From Acidihalobacter prosperus (GTDB taxonomy: Bacteria; Pseudomonadota; Gammaproteobacteria; DSM-5130; Acidihalobacteraceae): 64,000 nt of DNA. Shown piece after piece: positions 46,363 through 57,003 of the stretch. Under the pieces are notes generated by a model, which made no database searches, was not told the origin of the DNA, and saw nothing but the letters and a program-made list of their open reading frames with translations. The stretch spans positions 186,001 to 250,000 of the forward strand of contig NZ_JQSG02000002.1 in NCBI RefSeq assembly GCF_000754095.2, given 5' to 3'. Numbering within the stretch: the first letter of the stretch is position 1; every line of letters starts with the position of its first letter. The position numbers were made by a program, and so were the translations under genes.

Positions 46363-47709
46363 TCAGGCTTCGCCGGCAACCGTGACGCGGTCGATCAGGA
46401 TCGAGCCAGTCCGGATGTTGCCGCGCGCATCCAGATCGCTGCCGACGGCGACCACGCCCTTGAACATGTCCTTGAGGTTCCCGGCGATGGTGATTTCCTC
46501 CACCGGGTAGCACAGCTCGCCGTTTTCGACCCAGAAGCCGGCGGCGCCGCGCGAGTAGTCGCCCGTCACCATGTTGATGCCGTGTCCGATCAGTTCGGTA
46601 ACCAGCAGACCCGTACCCATTTCGCGCAGCAATCCTTCAAGATCGCGCTCGCCGGGCTTGACGGTCAGATTGTGCACGCCACCGGCGTTACCCGTCGTTT
46701 CCATGCCAAGCCTGCGGGCCGAATAGCTGTCGAGCACGTAACCCTGCAGCACGCCGTCGCGCACCAGTTCGCGGCGAGTCGTGGCCACGCCCTCGCCGTC
46801 GAACGGCGCGCTGCCCAGAGCGCCCGGCAGATGCGGCTGCTCCTCGATCTGCATGAATGACGGGAACACCGGCTCACCGAGCTGATCCAACAGGAAGCTG
46901 GCCTTGCGGTACAGCGCGCCGCCGCGGATGGCGCCCACAAAATGGCCGATGAAGCCGCGTGCGAGATCGGCCTCGAAGATCACCGGCACCTGGCGCGTGC
47001 CCAGCTTGCGCGCGGCGAGGCGACGCAGGGTGCGGCGCGCGGCCTCACGGCCCACCTGTTCGGCGCTGTCGAGCTGCGCGGCGCGGCGCGAAGCCGAGTA
47101 CCAGTAGTCCCGCTGCATCGCGCCATCCTGCTCGGCGACCACGGAACAGCTCAGGCTGTGACGGGTGCCGGTATAGCCACCCGTAAAGCCATGCGTGTTG
47201 CCGTAGACCACCGTGCCGCGATAGGTGTTGACGCTGGCGCCCTCGGAATTCTTGATGCGCGCGTCCACGCCGCGGGCCGTGGCCTCGCAGCTGCGCGCCA
47301 GCTCGATCGCATCTCCGGGCTCCAGCGCCCAGGGGTGGTCGAGATCCAGATCGGGGTAATGGCCCGCCATCCGCCCGGCCTCGGCAAGCCCGGCATAGGG
47401 ATCCTCTGCGGTATGCCGGGCAATGGCGGCAGCCGCCGCAACCGCCTCCCGGATCGCCTCGGGACGAAAATCGGCGGTGCTCGCATTGCCCTTGCGCTGA
47501 CCGAAATAGAGCGTCAGCCCCAGACCCTTGTCGCGATGGTATTCCAAGGTCTCGACCTCGCCCAGACGCACGCTGACGCCGAGGCCGTTGTCGATGCTGA
47601 CCACGGCCTCGGCTGCGGTCGCGCCGGCGCGACCGGCTTCCTCCAGCGCCTGTGCAACCACCGCCTCAAGCTGTGTCTCGTCCATCGCCAGGGGGCGGAT
47701 CGCGTTCAT
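46363..47709 (-). CDS. pmbA: TldE/PmbA metalloprotease subunit
   Basis: PmbA (TldE) forms a heterodimeric protease with TldD that trims unfolded peptides and processes microcin B17 and other peptides. The 448-residue protein has the family N-terminal domain and the C-terminal region MGTGLLVTELIGHGINMVTGDYSRGAAGFW; as expected for TldE, the HExxxH zinc motif is missing. ATG at 47709 has AAGGAG upstream. A small gene lies between it and tldD. Confidence 0.95.
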   Translation of the reverse strand: MNAIRPLAMDETQLEAVVAQALEEAGRAGATAAEAVVSIDNGLGVSVRLGEVETLEYHRDKGLGLTLYFGQRKGNASTADFRPEAIREAVAAAAAIARHTAEDPYAGLAEAGRMAGHYPDLDLDHPWALEPGDAIELARSCEATARGVDARIKNSEGASVNTYRGTVVYGNTHGFTGGYTGTRHSLSCSVVAEQDGAMQRDYWYSASRRAAQLDSAEQVGREAARRTLRRLAARKLGTRQVPVIFEADLARGFIGHFVGAIRGGALYRKASFLLDQLGEPVFPSFMQIEEQPHLPGALGSAPFDGEGVATTRRELVRDGVLQGYVLDSYSARRLGMETTGNAGGVHNLTVKPGERDLEGLLREMGTGLLVTELIGHGINMVTGDYSRGAAGFWVENGELCYPVEEITIAGNLKDMFKGVVAVGSDLDARGNIRTGSILIDRVTVAGEA

Positions 47710-47752
47710 GGATACTCCTTGTCGATTCTGTTCGGTAAGGAGGGCGAGTGCA

Positions 47753-48022
47753 TCAGGCACTCGCCCCGTGCTTGTTCACGGCCTGCAGATTACCCCAGCG
47801 CCCCAGGTTGTCGACGCGCACCCCGACCCACCACAAGGGGCCAAGGCTGTCCTCGGTGCGACCGCCGACGAGCTGTTGCGCGCCGAGCAGACGTATCGAC
47901 GGCACAAAACCGGCGGCATCCTCGCGGTGGCGGAAACAATGCCACTGGACGATCCCGTCGATACCGTGGCCCTGAGGCAGGGGGCGCGTCACGTCCAGCA
48001 GTTCGGCAAAGGTGGGCTTCAT
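47753..48022 (-). CDS. Small hypothetical protein between tldD and pmbA, 89 residues
   Basis: No family recognised. The protein is rich in Trp, His and Gly (GIVQWHCFRHREDAAGF; GPLWWVGVRVDNLGRWGNL) with one Cys and no signal peptide or membrane segment. A strong GGAGG ribosome-binding site 8 bases before the ATG shows it is translated. It sits between the two subunits of the TldD/TldE protease, with gaps of 57 and 43 bases. Possible roles as cofactor or substrate are speculation. Confidence 0.72.
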   Translation of the reverse strand: MKPTFAELLDVTRPLPQGHGIDGIVQWHCFRHREDAAGFVPSIRLLGAQQLVGGRTEDSLGPLWWVGVRVDNLGRWGNLQAVNKHGASA

Positions 48023-48079
48023 GGCGTATTCCTCCGGGAGATTGGCCTACCCCGGGTTATAGCACCGATGCGCCACGGC

Positions 48080-49525
48080 TCAGGCCTGCGTGCCGCCCAC
48101 GGTGAGGCCATCGACCCGCAGGGTCGGCTGGCCGACGCCTACCGGCACACTCTGTCCGTCCTTGCCGCAGGTGCCGACGCCGTCGTCGAGCTTGAGGTCG
48201 TTGCCGATGCGCGTCACCCGGGTGAGCACGTCCGGACCGTTGCCGATCAGGGTCGCGCCCTTGACCGGGCGCGTCACCTTGCCGTTCTCGATGAGGTAGG
48301 CCTCCGAGGCGGAAAACACGAATTTGCCGGAGGTGATGTCCACCTGGCCGCCACCGAAATTGACCGCATACAAGCCTTTTTCGACCGACGCGATGATCTC
48401 CTGCGGATCGTCGTTGCCCGCGCGCATGTAGGTGTTGGTCATGCGCGGCATCGGCAAGTGGGCATAGGACTCGCGCCGGCCGTTGCCGGTCGGTGCCATG
48501 CCCATCAGACCGGCATTGAGCCGGTCCTGCATGTAACCGACCAACACCCCGTCGTCGATCAGTGTGGTGCAGGACGTGGGGATGCCCTCGTCGTCCACGT
48601 TGAGCGAACCGCGTCGCTCGGGCAGCGTGCCGTCGTCGACCACGGTCACGCCCTTGGCGGCCACGCGCTGACCGAGCCGACCACTGAAGGCCGAGGTTTG
48701 CTTGCGGTTGAAATCGCCTTCCAGGCCATGGCCGATGGCCTCGTGCAGCAATACGCCGGGCCAGCCGGGACCGAGCACCACCGTCATGTTGCCGGCCGGT
48801 GCCGCGACCGCATCGAGATTCACCAGCGCCTGACGCACCGCCTCGCGGGCGTAACCCAGCGCACGGTCCTCCTCCAGAAAATATCGGTAATCGACACGCC
48901 CGCCGCCACCGGCGTGACCCTGCTCCCGACGGCCGTCGGATTCGACGATCACGGTCACGTTGAGCCGCACCAGCGGCCGCGCGTCCGCCGCCAGGGTGCC
49001 GTCGCTTGCCGCCACCAGGATGAGGTCGTGCTCGCCGGCCATGCTGACCATCACCTGGGTCACACGCGGATCCTGGCGGCGCGCCTCGGCGTCGACGCGC
49101 TGCAACAATGCGATCTTGTCCTCAGGCGTGAGCTCTCGCGTCGGGTCCTGCGGCATGTACAAGGCGTGCCCTGCCTTCGCCTGCCAGGCCTGCATGCGCC
49201 CGGACTGCCCGCCGTGGGCGATGGCGCGCGCGGCCTGAGCGGCATCCAGCAGTGCGGGCAGTACGATTTCGTCGCTATAGGCGAAACCGGTCTTGTCGCC
49301 GCTGATCGCGCGCACGCCCACACCCTGATCGATCCCCCAGGAACCCTCGCGGACGATGCCGTCTTCGAGCCCCCAGGACTCGTGGCGGCTGAGCTGGAAA
49401 TACAGGTCGCCGCTGTCGATTTGTCCGCCCAGCAGGCTGGAAAGGGCTCGGCTGAGATCCTGCTCGCCGAGTCCCGAGGGCGCGAGAATATGCGCCTGGG
49501 CGAGATCGAGTGCGTTGTCCGTCAT
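48080..49525 (-). CDS. tldD: TldD metalloprotease subunit
   Basis: Catalytic subunit of the TldD/TldE protease, 481 residues. The zinc motif HExxxH is visible in [18 protein letters not shown] near residue 255, and the later Cys ligand region is [17 protein letters not shown]. The start ATG overlaps the nitrilase stop by ATGA; the longer frame runs into that gene. The nit-tldD order is widely conserved. Confidence 0.96.
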   Translation of the reverse strand: MTDNALDLAQAHILAPSGLGEQDLSRALSSLLGGQIDSGDLYFQLSRHESWGLEDGIVREGSWGIDQGVGVRAISGDKTGFAYSDEIVLPALLDAAQAARAIAHGGQSGRMQAWQAKAGHALYMPQDPTRELTPEDKIALLQRVDAEARRQDPRVTQVMVSMAGEHDLILVAASDGTLAADARPLVRLNVTVIVESDGRREQGHAGGGGRVDYRYFLEEDRALGYAREAVRQALVNLDAVAAPAGNMTVVLGPGWPGVLLHEAIGHGLEGDFNRKQTSAFSGRLGQRVAAKGVTVVDDGTLPERRGSLNVDDEGIPTSCTTLIDDGVLVGYMQDRLNAGLMGMAPTGNGRRESYAHLPMPRMTNTYMRAGNDDPQEIIASVEKGLYAVNFGGGQVDITSGKFVFSASEAYLIENGKVTRPVKGATLIGNGPDVLTRVTRIGNDLKLDDGVGTCGKDGQSVPVGVGQPTLRVDGLTVGGTQA

Positions 49526-50358
49526 AAGGTCTCCGTCGCGGCCGGAAGCTCCAGCCGGTGATGTTCGAGAGTGGGGAATTGTCCGCGGATACGCCGTTGC
49601 TGCGCCAGATCCACATCGGCGACCACCACGCCGGCGCCGCTTCCGCGACCGGCCAGCACCAGCCCCCAAGGATCGACCACCTGGCTGTGGCCATAGGTTT
49701 CGCGACCGCTCACATGAAAACCACCCTGCGCGGCGGCCACGAGGTAACTCAGGTTTTCGATCGCCCGCGCCCGCAGCAGCACGTCCCAGTGCGCCTGCCC
49801 GGTCAACGCGGTAAATGCCGACGGCAGCACGAACAGCTCGGCGCCGCGGCGCTGCAGCGTGCGGAAAAGCTCGGGGAAGCGCAGATCGTAGCAGACCGCC
49901 AAGCCCACACAGCCGATATCGGTCTGAACCACGACCGGCTCGCGGCCGGGCATGGTGGTGGCGGATTCATGATATTGCTCGCCGCTGGCGCTCAGGGAAA
50001 CGTCGAATAGATGGATCTTGTCGTAACGCGCGACCCTGCGGCCATCCGGGCCGTATACAAGACAACTGGCATAGGCGCGCGCGGGGTCGTCCGAACGCAG
50101 CGGGATGGTGCCGCCCACCAGCCAGAGCTGGTGGCGCTGCGCCTGTGCGGCAAGGAAGTCTTGCACGCGGCCCTGGCCGTCGGTCTCGGCGGCCGCCGCG
50201 CGTTCAGCGTCGCTGCGCGGCATCAGATCGAAGCATTCCGGCAACACGGCCAGCCTGGCGCCGGCGTCAGCCGCCTCTTCGAGCAGTCGCGCCGCCTCGA
50301 GCAGATTGGCTTCGCGGTTCGGCCCGGAAGCCATCTGGATGGCCGCCACGCGACTCAT
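49522..50358 (-). CDS. Nitrilase-family amidohydrolase (Nit1/YbeM group)
   Basis: A 278-residue carbon-nitrogen hydrolase. The catalytic triad is visible: Glu in [10 protein letters not shown], Lys in [12 protein letters not shown] and Cys in [14 protein letters not shown]. Related proteins are amidases acting on damaged dipeptide or glutathione products (deaminated glutathione amidase) or omega-amidases; the exact substrate cannot be read. The start overlaps the preceding 126-residue gene by ATGA and the end overlaps tldD by ATGA. Confidence 0.92.
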   Translation of the reverse strand: MSRVAAIQMASGPNREANLLEAARLLEEAADAGARLAVLPECFDLMPRSDAERAAAAETDGQGRVQDFLAAQAQRHQLWLVGGTIPLRSDDPARAYASCLVYGPDGRRVARYDKIHLFDVSLSASGEQYHESATTMPGREPVVVQTDIGCVGLAVCYDLRFPELFRTLQRRGAELFVLPSAFTALTGQAHWDVLLRARAIENLSYLVAAAQGGFHVSGRETYGHSQVVDPWGLVLAGRGSGAGVVVADVDLAQQRRIRGQFPTLEHHRLELPAATETL

Positions 50359-50735
50359 GCGCCGCTTCCGTCCGATTGCAGGCTGAGCGACAGTGTGTTC
50401 ATGTCGCTGCCACCGGGGAACAGACTGATTTCGTGCCGGGAAACGCCGAAGGCCACCAACCAGGCGACCAGACGGTGCGCCCAGATGTCGCCTTGTTCTC
50501 CACCCGGGTACTCGATGCTCAGGCGGTTGGACGGGTGCGACGCCCAAGCTTGCAACAGACGCCGCAACGCCGGATCGGCGAGCAACGTGCGGCTGCGGTC
50601 GGGGCTTTCCCATTGCGACTGGGAAATATTGCAGGTCGGCATGGCCGTCGGTCCTGCATCGGCCTGCGCTCGAAAGGTCATCATGGCCGTCAGCAGACCG
50701 GCCGTCAGCATCAATCGGATCATGGTTGACAACAT
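50355..50735 (-). CDS. Small exported hypothetical protein, 126 residues
   Basis: A protein of unknown function with a hydrophobic signal sequence (about 1-25, IRLMLTAGLLTAMMTFRAQA). The mature part contains PTCNISQSQWESPDRSRTLL and RLSIEYPGGEQGDIWAHRLV and ends [16 protein letters not shown]. It lies between yhdP and the nitrilase gene and overlaps the latter by ATGA. The ATG at 50735 puts the signal peptide at the N-terminus; the frame continues upstream but without one. Confidence 0.75.
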   Translation of the reverse strand: MLSTMIRLMLTAGLLTAMMTFRAQADAGPTAMPTCNISQSQWESPDRSRTLLADPALRRLLQAWASHPSNRLSIEYPGGEQGDIWAHRLVAWLVAFGVSRHEISLFPGGSDMNTLSLSLQSDGSGA

Positions 50736-50796
50736 GGGGTCATGGTAGCGCACTTTCAAAGCCCCGTATCGCCGCATCGCGCGAGATGCGGGATCA

Positions 50797-53700
50797 TCAG
50801 AAAGGGTTCCCGCGAGGCGCGTCACCCCCCCGCGAGGGGTGGTCTCTTGCCGCGACATCTTCGGCCACGATCTTCGGCGCATCCCAGGGACCGGTCACCC
50901 GGTAGCGGAATTCGGCCGCCTTGTTGATCTGCTTTCCGAGCCCCAGCAGGCGGTCTAGCAGGAACAGGGCAGCGCCCGTGACCGGTCCGCCGAGCACGGC
51001 GCCGGCGATGGCGACCGTGGACTGCACCTGGGGCACGATGGTGACCTGCGCATCGTAGTCGCGCGCCACCATGCCCACCCGCCCAGTGATCGACATGTTC
51101 GCCGAGGATCCGCTGATGTGCGTGTCCTGGGTGTAGATGTTGCCGTCACGCAGCTGGAAGCGGCTCTTCATGTCGTTGAAGGCAAACCCCTTGTCGAAGA
51201 CATCGCCGAAATTGAGGCTCAGACGCTGCGGCAGTGCGGCAAGGTTGAGCAGGCCGAGCAGGCGACCGGTCTGTCCCGGATTAACCTCCATCAGACGCCC
51301 GTTCTTGAGATCGAGCCGCGCCTGGCCTTCGAGCACGCCCCAGCCGAGCTGACCGGGCCCCCCTGGCCAGCTCAGGGTGGCGGACAGATGGCCCTTGCCG
51401 CCGGCCAGACCCGCCTGCACATTGAGTCCGTCCAGGGCCTTGCCGGCGTCGTCGCTATCCACCTCGAGCTGTACCTGCATCGTGGTGCGGCCACCGGGTT
51501 CGCGCAACCAGCTGCCGCTGGCGCGCGCCCGCAGATGCGGTTCGTCGACCTCGGCAAGATGAATCTGCATGCCCTCGCGCGTCGGCGTGGTGGTGAGCTG
51601 CACGTTGCGCAACCGGCGGTCGGCCACGGTCAACTCGCCGATACGCCCTGACAGCGCCGGCAGGCTGGCAGGGTCGACTGCGCCATCCCCCGCGGACGCG
51701 GGCAGGGTGCCGCCGTCGAGATCGAGCCGTGACAGATCGAAGCGTACTGGCGTGCCGCCGTGCAGCGCGGCAGGCACCTGCAGCTTGCCGCTGATCACGT
51801 CGGAGTCGATGGTCGCCCGCCACACGCCCCCCTGACGGGTCGCGTCCAGCGAGACCTTGCTCAGACGGCGGCCTAAGACGTCCAGTTCGCCGAAATTCAT
51901 GCGCAGACGACGCACGGCATCGGCCGACGCACCGCCGCCCGGACACTCGGCCGTCGAGGTCGTGGATGGCAGCCTGTCGAGCACCCGGCGCCAGGCGTCG
52001 ACGTTGAAATAGGCCAGTCGCCCCTGTACCGATACGCCCTTGGCCGGCAGTACCGGCGCGCCGGCATCCAGTCGCAGATCGCCGCGCACCACGTGCCGGC
52101 AACCCGTCTTGCCCGCCAGCTGGAACAGCCCCTGCAGATCCGCGCCGTAACGCAGCGACACCGGCGCATCGTCGTGCGTCAGCGAAAGTTGCGCCACCAG
52201 CCCGCGCGCGCTGGCAGCGGATTTGCCCAGCGGCGCCGGCAACTTCACGGACACGCCCTGCAGGCCGGAAACCAGGGTTAGGCCCATGCCGTAACGGCGG
52301 TAACCCTGCGTGGTCATCGGCAGCGTGAAGGCGATACGCCAGTCGGTGTCGCCCTGAGCGTAACGCGCGATCGGCGAATCCTTGCCAAACAGCCGCGCCA
52401 CCGACAGATGACCGTCCAGCGTCAGGGTGGCCAGCCCGTCGCTGCGCGTGCTCGCGCCCAGCGTCACCGGCACGCCCTTGAATACGGCCTGCATGGCCTT
52501 CGCGCTCAAGCTGCGCTGAGTGAAGGCCAGTTTGCCGCGCATCCGACTGAGCGCGAAGTCCTGTTCCGGCAGGGCGAAACTGCCGTCGTCGATGCTCGCG
52601 CTGCCCCGCAATGACCAGTGCGGCAGTTCAGCCGCGCGCAGGGGCAGGCTCAAGCTGAGATCGAATTGCGTCTGGCCGCCGGCGCGCATCTCGTCGAATA
52701 GCGCCTTGCGCCCATCCCCAAGCGGCGTGTGCGAGAGATAGGTGACAACATCGCCCAGCGGCCCACTGCCCGAACCCTGGATGCCCAGCACGGCATGATC
52801 GAGATCCGGAATATCCAACGTCACGTCGCGCAGCGACGAAGACAGCATCTGCGCCTGAGACACCTGCGCATGCAGGCTGAAGTCGTGCAGGTCGAGCGTG
52901 CCATTCATCGCCTGCAGGCGGGGCCAGTCGCGGAAGTAGTCCAACGTGCCGTCGCGAACGGTCAGCTCGGCGTCGAAAACGCCGCGATGGTGCCTGAACG
53001 GGAAATCGCCCGGGTCGCCGCGCAGCACGATACTGCCACCCGTGACCTCGCCGCCCTGCAAAGCCTTGTTGAGCCAACGGACCAGATCCGGGTGCAGCCG
53101 TTTGACCGGCAGATAGCGCGGTGCAGCGGCAACCTTGGCCCGCTCCACACCGAGCATCAGGTTCAGATCCGGTCGCCCACCGTTCGGCAGCCACAGGCCG
53201 AGTTGGCCGCGTACAGCCAGGTCCTGGTTGCTCAATGCGAACCGGGGAGCAACGACTTCGGTGCCGTCCTCACCCCGTCGCCAGCGCAACACGCCCGAGG
53301 TCTTGAGTGCCGGCAACGGCTCGCCGAAGACCGTAGGTACAGTCACGCCCAGCTTCGCGCTGTCGATATCGAAGGAGCCTGCCACCGGGTTCATCGCCAG
53401 GTGGCCGCTCAGTCCGTCGACACCGGGCAGATGTCCGTCCGGGCGCAGCGAAACGTCTTGCAGATCGGCGCTCACCGCCAGCTGCGGCGGCCGCCCGTCG
53501 CCTTCGTGCAGCGCAAAACGCAGATCACGGAGATCGCCGCCAGGCGCCAGCGCGGTCAACCGGTCCGACCAGTCGTCCGGCAGCCAGGGCAGTCGCGCAA
53601 GCAGAGGCGCGACATCCTGCAAGCGCAGAAAACCCGCCCAGCCGCTCACCGTCCGATCGCTGCCGTCGTGCTGCGCGAAGCTAACGTCGAAGCCGTCGAC

Positions 53701-54708
53701 CGGCCACGCGGACTGCTCCGTGGAAACCCGCAGCTGCGCCCCCTGCAGACGCCACCCCTGCGGCATCGCCTGCCAGCGCAGATCGCCGCTGAACGCTGTC
53801 AGAGCGGGAGGTACGGCGTTGGCGCTCACGGTCGGTCCCGGCAACGCCAGATTCTGCACGCTCAGATGGCCGCTGACGCGTGCGAGCCGCCCCTTCGTCC
53901 AGACCGACCACACGCGCGCATCGACCTGGCCGCGCAGCGGCGGCAATTCCGGCAACAGCGTCTTCAGCGGCAAGCCTTGCAGGCGGATACCCTGCAGATC
54001 GAGATAAACGCTGCCGCCCCAGACCGCGGCATCGCCGGCGCCGCGACGGCGCAGATCGGCGGCGAAACCCACTTCGCTGCCGAGTCTGGCCGGCAGCGCG
54101 AATCGCCCCGCGAGGTCGATACCATCGTCGGTCGGTCTTGCGACCAGCGTCACCCGGGTGAAGCGATAGCGGCGCCCACCCGCGACATCGTCGATCACCA
54201 CCCGGGCATCGCCGAGCCGGTAGTCGATGCGCGACACCCAGGCCGGCAGGCGCGCGCCGCTCGCCGTCGGCTCGGCACCGCCATCGCCCGGCAACGGCAG
54301 GGCGAGGCCGCTGATGCTCAGACGCCCGTCGGCGGCGCGGGTGATCACCACTCGGGCACCCTGCAGATCGATCTCGCCGGGCACCGGACGCCCCGCCAGC
54401 AGCGAATTCCAGACGCCCAGACGCAAACCCACGCGCGACAGCTGGAGAGCGGTCTTGCCAGCGTCGTCGAGCACGCGGACGTGTTCGAGCGTCACCGTCG
54501 GCGTGATCCAGTGCCAGCCGACCTGAATGCCGCCGATGCGCACCGGATGGTGCAGCCAGTCGCTGGCGACGGCTTCGATCTGGGCACGGTAATGCGGCAC
54601 CATGGGCAGTAACTGGCGCGCGACCACGGTCAGCACCGCGGCGAGAATGACGGCCACCGCCGCGCTCAGCCAGAGCGCGCCTACCAGATGCTTCAGCCAA
54701 CGCGGCAT
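50797..54708 (-). CDS. yhdP: YhdP family AsmA-like envelope protein
   Basis: A giant AsmA-like protein of 1303 residues. One N-terminal membrane anchor (about 9-32) is followed by a long beta-rich periplasmic body and an AsmA-like C-terminal part (MSITGRVGMVARDYDAQVTI, then GAALFLLDRLLGLGKQINKA). E. coli YhdP helps carry phospholipid from the inner to the outer membrane, with TamB and YdbH. Length and ends agree with YhdP. It lies in the conserved rng-yhdP-nit-tldD order. Confidence 0.95.
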   Translation of the reverse strand: MPRWLKHLVGALWLSAAVAVILAAVLTVVARQLLPMVPHYRAQIEAVASDWLHHPVRIGGIQVGWHWITPTVTLEHVRVLDDAGKTALQLSRVGLRLGVWNSLLAGRPVPGEIDLQGARVVITRAADGRLSISGLALPLPGDGGAEPTASGARLPAWVSRIDYRLGDARVVIDDVAGGRRYRFTRVTLVARPTDDGIDLAGRFALPARLGSEVGFAADLRRRGAGDAAVWGGSVYLDLQGIRLQGLPLKTLLPELPPLRGQVDARVWSVWTKGRLARVSGHLSVQNLALPGPTVSANAVPPALTAFSGDLRWQAMPQGWRLQGAQLRVSTEQSAWPVDGFDVSFAQHDGSDRTVSGWAGFLRLQDVAPLLARLPWLPDDWSDRLTALAPGGDLRDLRFALHEGDGRPPQLAVSADLQDVSLRPDGHLPGVDGLSGHLAMNPVAGSFDIDSAKLGVTVPTVFGEPLPALKTSGVLRWRRGEDGTEVVAPRFALSNQDLAVRGQLGLWLPNGGRPDLNLMLGVERAKVAAAPRYLPVKRLHPDLVRWLNKALQGGEVTGGSIVLRGDPGDFPFRHHRGVFDAELTVRDGTLDYFRDWPRLQAMNGTLDLHDFSLHAQVSQAQMLSSSLRDVTLDIPDLDHAVLGIQGSGSGPLGDVVTYLSHTPLGDGRKALFDEMRAGGQTQFDLSLSLPLRAAELPHWSLRGSASIDDGSFALPEQDFALSRMRGKLAFTQRSLSAKAMQAVFKGVPVTLGASTRSDGLATLTLDGHLSVARLFGKDSPIARYAQGDTDWRIAFTLPMTTQGYRRYGMGLTLVSGLQGVSVKLPAPLGKSAASARGLVAQLSLTHDDAPVSLRYGADLQGLFQLAGKTGCRHVVRGDLRLDAGAPVLPAKGVSVQGRLAYFNVDAWRRVLDRLPSTTSTAECPGGGASADAVRRLRMNFGELDVLGRRLSKVSLDATRQGGVWRATIDSDVISGKLQVPAALHGGTPVRFDLSRLDLDGGTLPASAGDGAVDPASLPALSGRIGELTVADRRLRNVQLTTTPTREGMQIHLAEVDEPHLRARASGSWLREPGGRTTMQVQLEVDSDDAGKALDGLNVQAGLAGGKGHLSATLSWPGGPGQLGWGVLEGQARLDLKNGRLMEVNPGQTGRLLGLLNLAALPQRLSLNFGDVFDKGFAFNDMKSRFQLRDGNIYTQDTHISGSSANMSITGRVGMVARDYDAQVTIVPQVQSTVAIAGAVLGGPVTGAALFLLDRLLGLGKQINKAAEFRYRVTGPWDAPKIVAEDVAARDHPSRGGDAPRGNPF

Positions 54709-54741
54709 ACGCCCTCGCTCGCCGTCGCCCGCAGGGTATTG

Positions 54742-56223
54742 CTAGAGCGGCACCACATCGAACTGTTCCTGCGTATAGAGCTGTTCGACCTGCAGGCGGA
54801 TCGGCACGCCGATGAACTCCTGCAACTCGGCTAGGCTCGACGACTCCTCGTCGAGCAGCATGTCGATCACCTCCTGCGCCGCCAGCACGAGCAGCTCGCG
54901 GGCATCGAACTGGCGCGCCTCGCGCAGTATCTCGCGAAACATTTCGTAGCACACGGTCTCGGCGCTCTTGAGCTGTCCGCGCCCGCCGCAGGCCGTGCAC
55001 GGCTCGCACAGCACATGCTCCAGGCTTTCACGGGTGCGCTTGCGCGTCATTTCCACCAGCCCGAGGCTGGAAACCTCGCACACCTGGCTGCGCGTATGGT
55101 CGCGTTCGAGCGCCTTTTCCAGCGCCCGCAGCACCTGGCCGCGATGCGCCTCCTCCTTCATGTCGATGAAATCGATGATGATGATACCGCCGAGGTTGCG
55201 CAAACGAAGCTGGCGCGCGATCGCCTGGGCGGCCTCCAGATTGGTCTTGAGGATGGTTTCCTCAAGGTTGCGATGGCCGACGAAGGCCCCCGTGTTGACG
55301 TCGACGGTGGTCATCGATTCGGTCTGGTCGATGACCAGATGCCCGCCCGACTTGAGCTGCACCTTGCGATCCAGGGCCTTCTGGATCTCGTCCTCCACGC
55401 CGTGCAGATCGAAGATCGGCCGCTCGCCGGCGTAATGCTCGATGCGATCGACCATCTCGGGCACGTAGCGCGCGGCGAATTCCTCGACCAGCTGCAGGGT
55501 CTCGCGCGAGTCCACCCGGATCAGCGCGATTTCCTCGTTGGCGAGATCGCGCAGCACGCGCAGCGTCAGCGGCAGGTCGGAATAGACCAGCGAACCGGCC
55601 GACGCGCTGCCCGCGCGCTCGCGGATGGTCTTCCACAGGCGCTGCAGGTAATGGATGTCGCGACGCAGATCCTCCTCGCCGACATCCTCCGCGGCGGTGC
55701 GCACGATGAAACCGTGCGCCTCCTCGCACACACTGCTCAACGACTGCACCAGGTCGCGCAGGCGCTGGCGCTCGGCATCGGCCTCGATCCGCGTGGAAAT
55801 GCCGATACTGCCGTTGCCCCCCGGCACCAGCACGAGGTATCGGGACGGCACGCTCAGGTGGGTGGTCAAGCGCGCACCCTTGGAGCCCAGCGGATCCTTG
55901 GTGACCTGCACCAACAGGTGCTGACCCTCCTGCAGCACCGAACCGATGGCCGGCGGTTGCAGGGTTTCGCTGCTCGGCGGCAGATCGTCCTGATGAATAT
56001 CGCGCAGATCCGAGGCGTGCAAGAAGGCCGCACGGTCCAGCCCGATGTCGACGAACGCGGCCTCCATGCCGGGCAGGACGCGGCTGACACGCCCCTGGTA
56101 GATATTGCCCACCAGCCCGCGTCGCCGGCTGCGCTCGATATAGACTTCCTGCAACACGCCGTTTTCCACCAGCGCGACCCGCGTCTCCTGCGGGGTCACA
56201 TTCATCAGCAATTCCGAACTCAT
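54742..56223 (-). CDS. rng: Ribonuclease G
   Basis: RNase G matures the 16S rRNA 5' end and degrades some mRNAs. The 493-residue length matches RNase G rather than RNase E. An S1 domain lies near residue 35-125 ([21 protein letters not shown]), catalytic Asp residues lie in [16 protein letters not shown] and [16 protein letters not shown], and the zinc-link is [11 protein letters not shown] near 408. The ATG overlaps the maf stop by ATGA. The maf-rng pair is common. Confidence 0.97.
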   Translation of the reverse strand: MSSELLMNVTPQETRVALVENGVLQEVYIERSRRRGLVGNIYQGRVSRVLPGMEAAFVDIGLDRAAFLHASDLRDIHQDDLPPSSETLQPPAIGSVLQEGQHLLVQVTKDPLGSKGARLTTHLSVPSRYLVLVPGGNGSIGISTRIEADAERQRLRDLVQSLSSVCEEAHGFIVRTAAEDVGEEDLRRDIHYLQRLWKTIRERAGSASAGSLVYSDLPLTLRVLRDLANEEIALIRVDSRETLQLVEEFAARYVPEMVDRIEHYAGERPIFDLHGVEDEIQKALDRKVQLKSGGHLVIDQTESMTTVDVNTGAFVGHRNLEETILKTNLEAAQAIARQLRLRNLGGIIIIDFIDMKEEAHRGQVLRALEKALERDHTRSQVCEVSSLGLVEMTRKRTRESLEHVLCEPCTACGGRGQLKSAETVCYEMFREILREARQFDARELLVLAAQEVIDMLLDEESSSLAELQEFIGVPIRLQVEQLYTQEQFDVVPL

Positions 56224-56831
56224 GCGGCGCCATCCCTCGCGTGACCGCCCCCCGGGGGCGTTCCGGTATCCCATAATTCCAGCAAGGCTGCCGTCTCGTA
56301 CAGCGGCAACCCCATCACCCCGGAATAACTGCCCGACAGGTGTTCGATGAAGATCGCGGCCCATCCCTGGATGGCGTAGGCGCCCGCCTTGTCCAGAGGC
56401 TCGCCGGTAGCGACATAACGGGCGCGTTCGGCCGGCGCGATCGCGCGGAACCACACCTCACTCTCGGACAGGCGCACCTCCTCCCGCGTTCCGTCCGTCA
56501 GCGCCACCGCGGAACAAACCCGGTGGGCGCGGCCGGACAAACGCGCCAGCATCGCTTCGGCTTCCTCCGCGTCCGCCGGCTTGCCGAGGATGTCGCCGTC
56601 CAGCACCACCGCCGTATCGGCGCCCAGCGCCGCCCGCTCGTCCTGCCGCTGCCGCCAGCCGGCCCGTGCCTTGTCGAGGGCCAGCCGGCACACGTAGTCC
56701 GCCGCCGCTTCGCCCATGCGATGGGTCTCGTCGACATGGGCAGGCACGACCCGGTGCGTCACCCCGATCTGATCGAGCAGCGCGCTACGGCGGGGCGAGG
56801 CCGACGCGAGCAGCAGGCGCGCCGGGCTCAT
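56220..56831 (-). CDS. Maf-like nucleotide pyrophosphatase
   Basis: Maf proteins hydrolyse non-canonical or modified NTPs such as m5UTP, dTTP and UTP. The 203 residues open [18 protein letters not shown], with [16 protein letters not shown] near 70 and [20 protein letters not shown] near 150, all family hallmarks. The start at [10 protein letters not shown] is clear; the upstream frame crosses the rlmH gap. It lies in the conserved rlmH-maf-rng series. The subgroup (YhdE or YceF) is likely YhdE-type by synteny with rng. Confidence 0.93.
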   Translation of the reverse strand: MSPARLLLASASPRRSALLDQIGVTHRVVPAHVDETHRMGEAAADYVCRLALDKARAGWRQRQDERAALGADTAVVLDGDILGKPADAEEAEAMLARLSGRAHRVCSAVALTDGTREEVRLSESEVWFRAIAPAERARYVATGEPLDKAGAYAIQGWAAIFIEHLSGSYSGVMGLPLYETAALLELWDTGTPPGGGHARDGAA

Positions 56832-57003
56832 GCCTTGACCTCGCGGCCGGCGGACGGCCGCGAACCGAGGCGCGCGACGGCGATACGCGCGGTCTTCAGC
56901 CCCGGCGACCGATGCCGGGCATCGTCGCATATGACCAAACCACCCTCCTTGCATTCTGATTGGCGGACCGTGCCGCGTATTCGCGGCCTGGCTGTGGGCA
57001 GCC

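Noticed and set aside
47528-49561. 677-codon plus-strand open frame across tldD, the 89-residue gene and part of pmbA
   Set aside because: It runs opposite to well-supported genes, and its translation has no recognisable domains.
52729-54612. 627-codon plus-strand open frame inside yhdP
   Set aside because: Antisense shadow of a clear YhdP coding region; low-complexity Arg/Gln/His composition.
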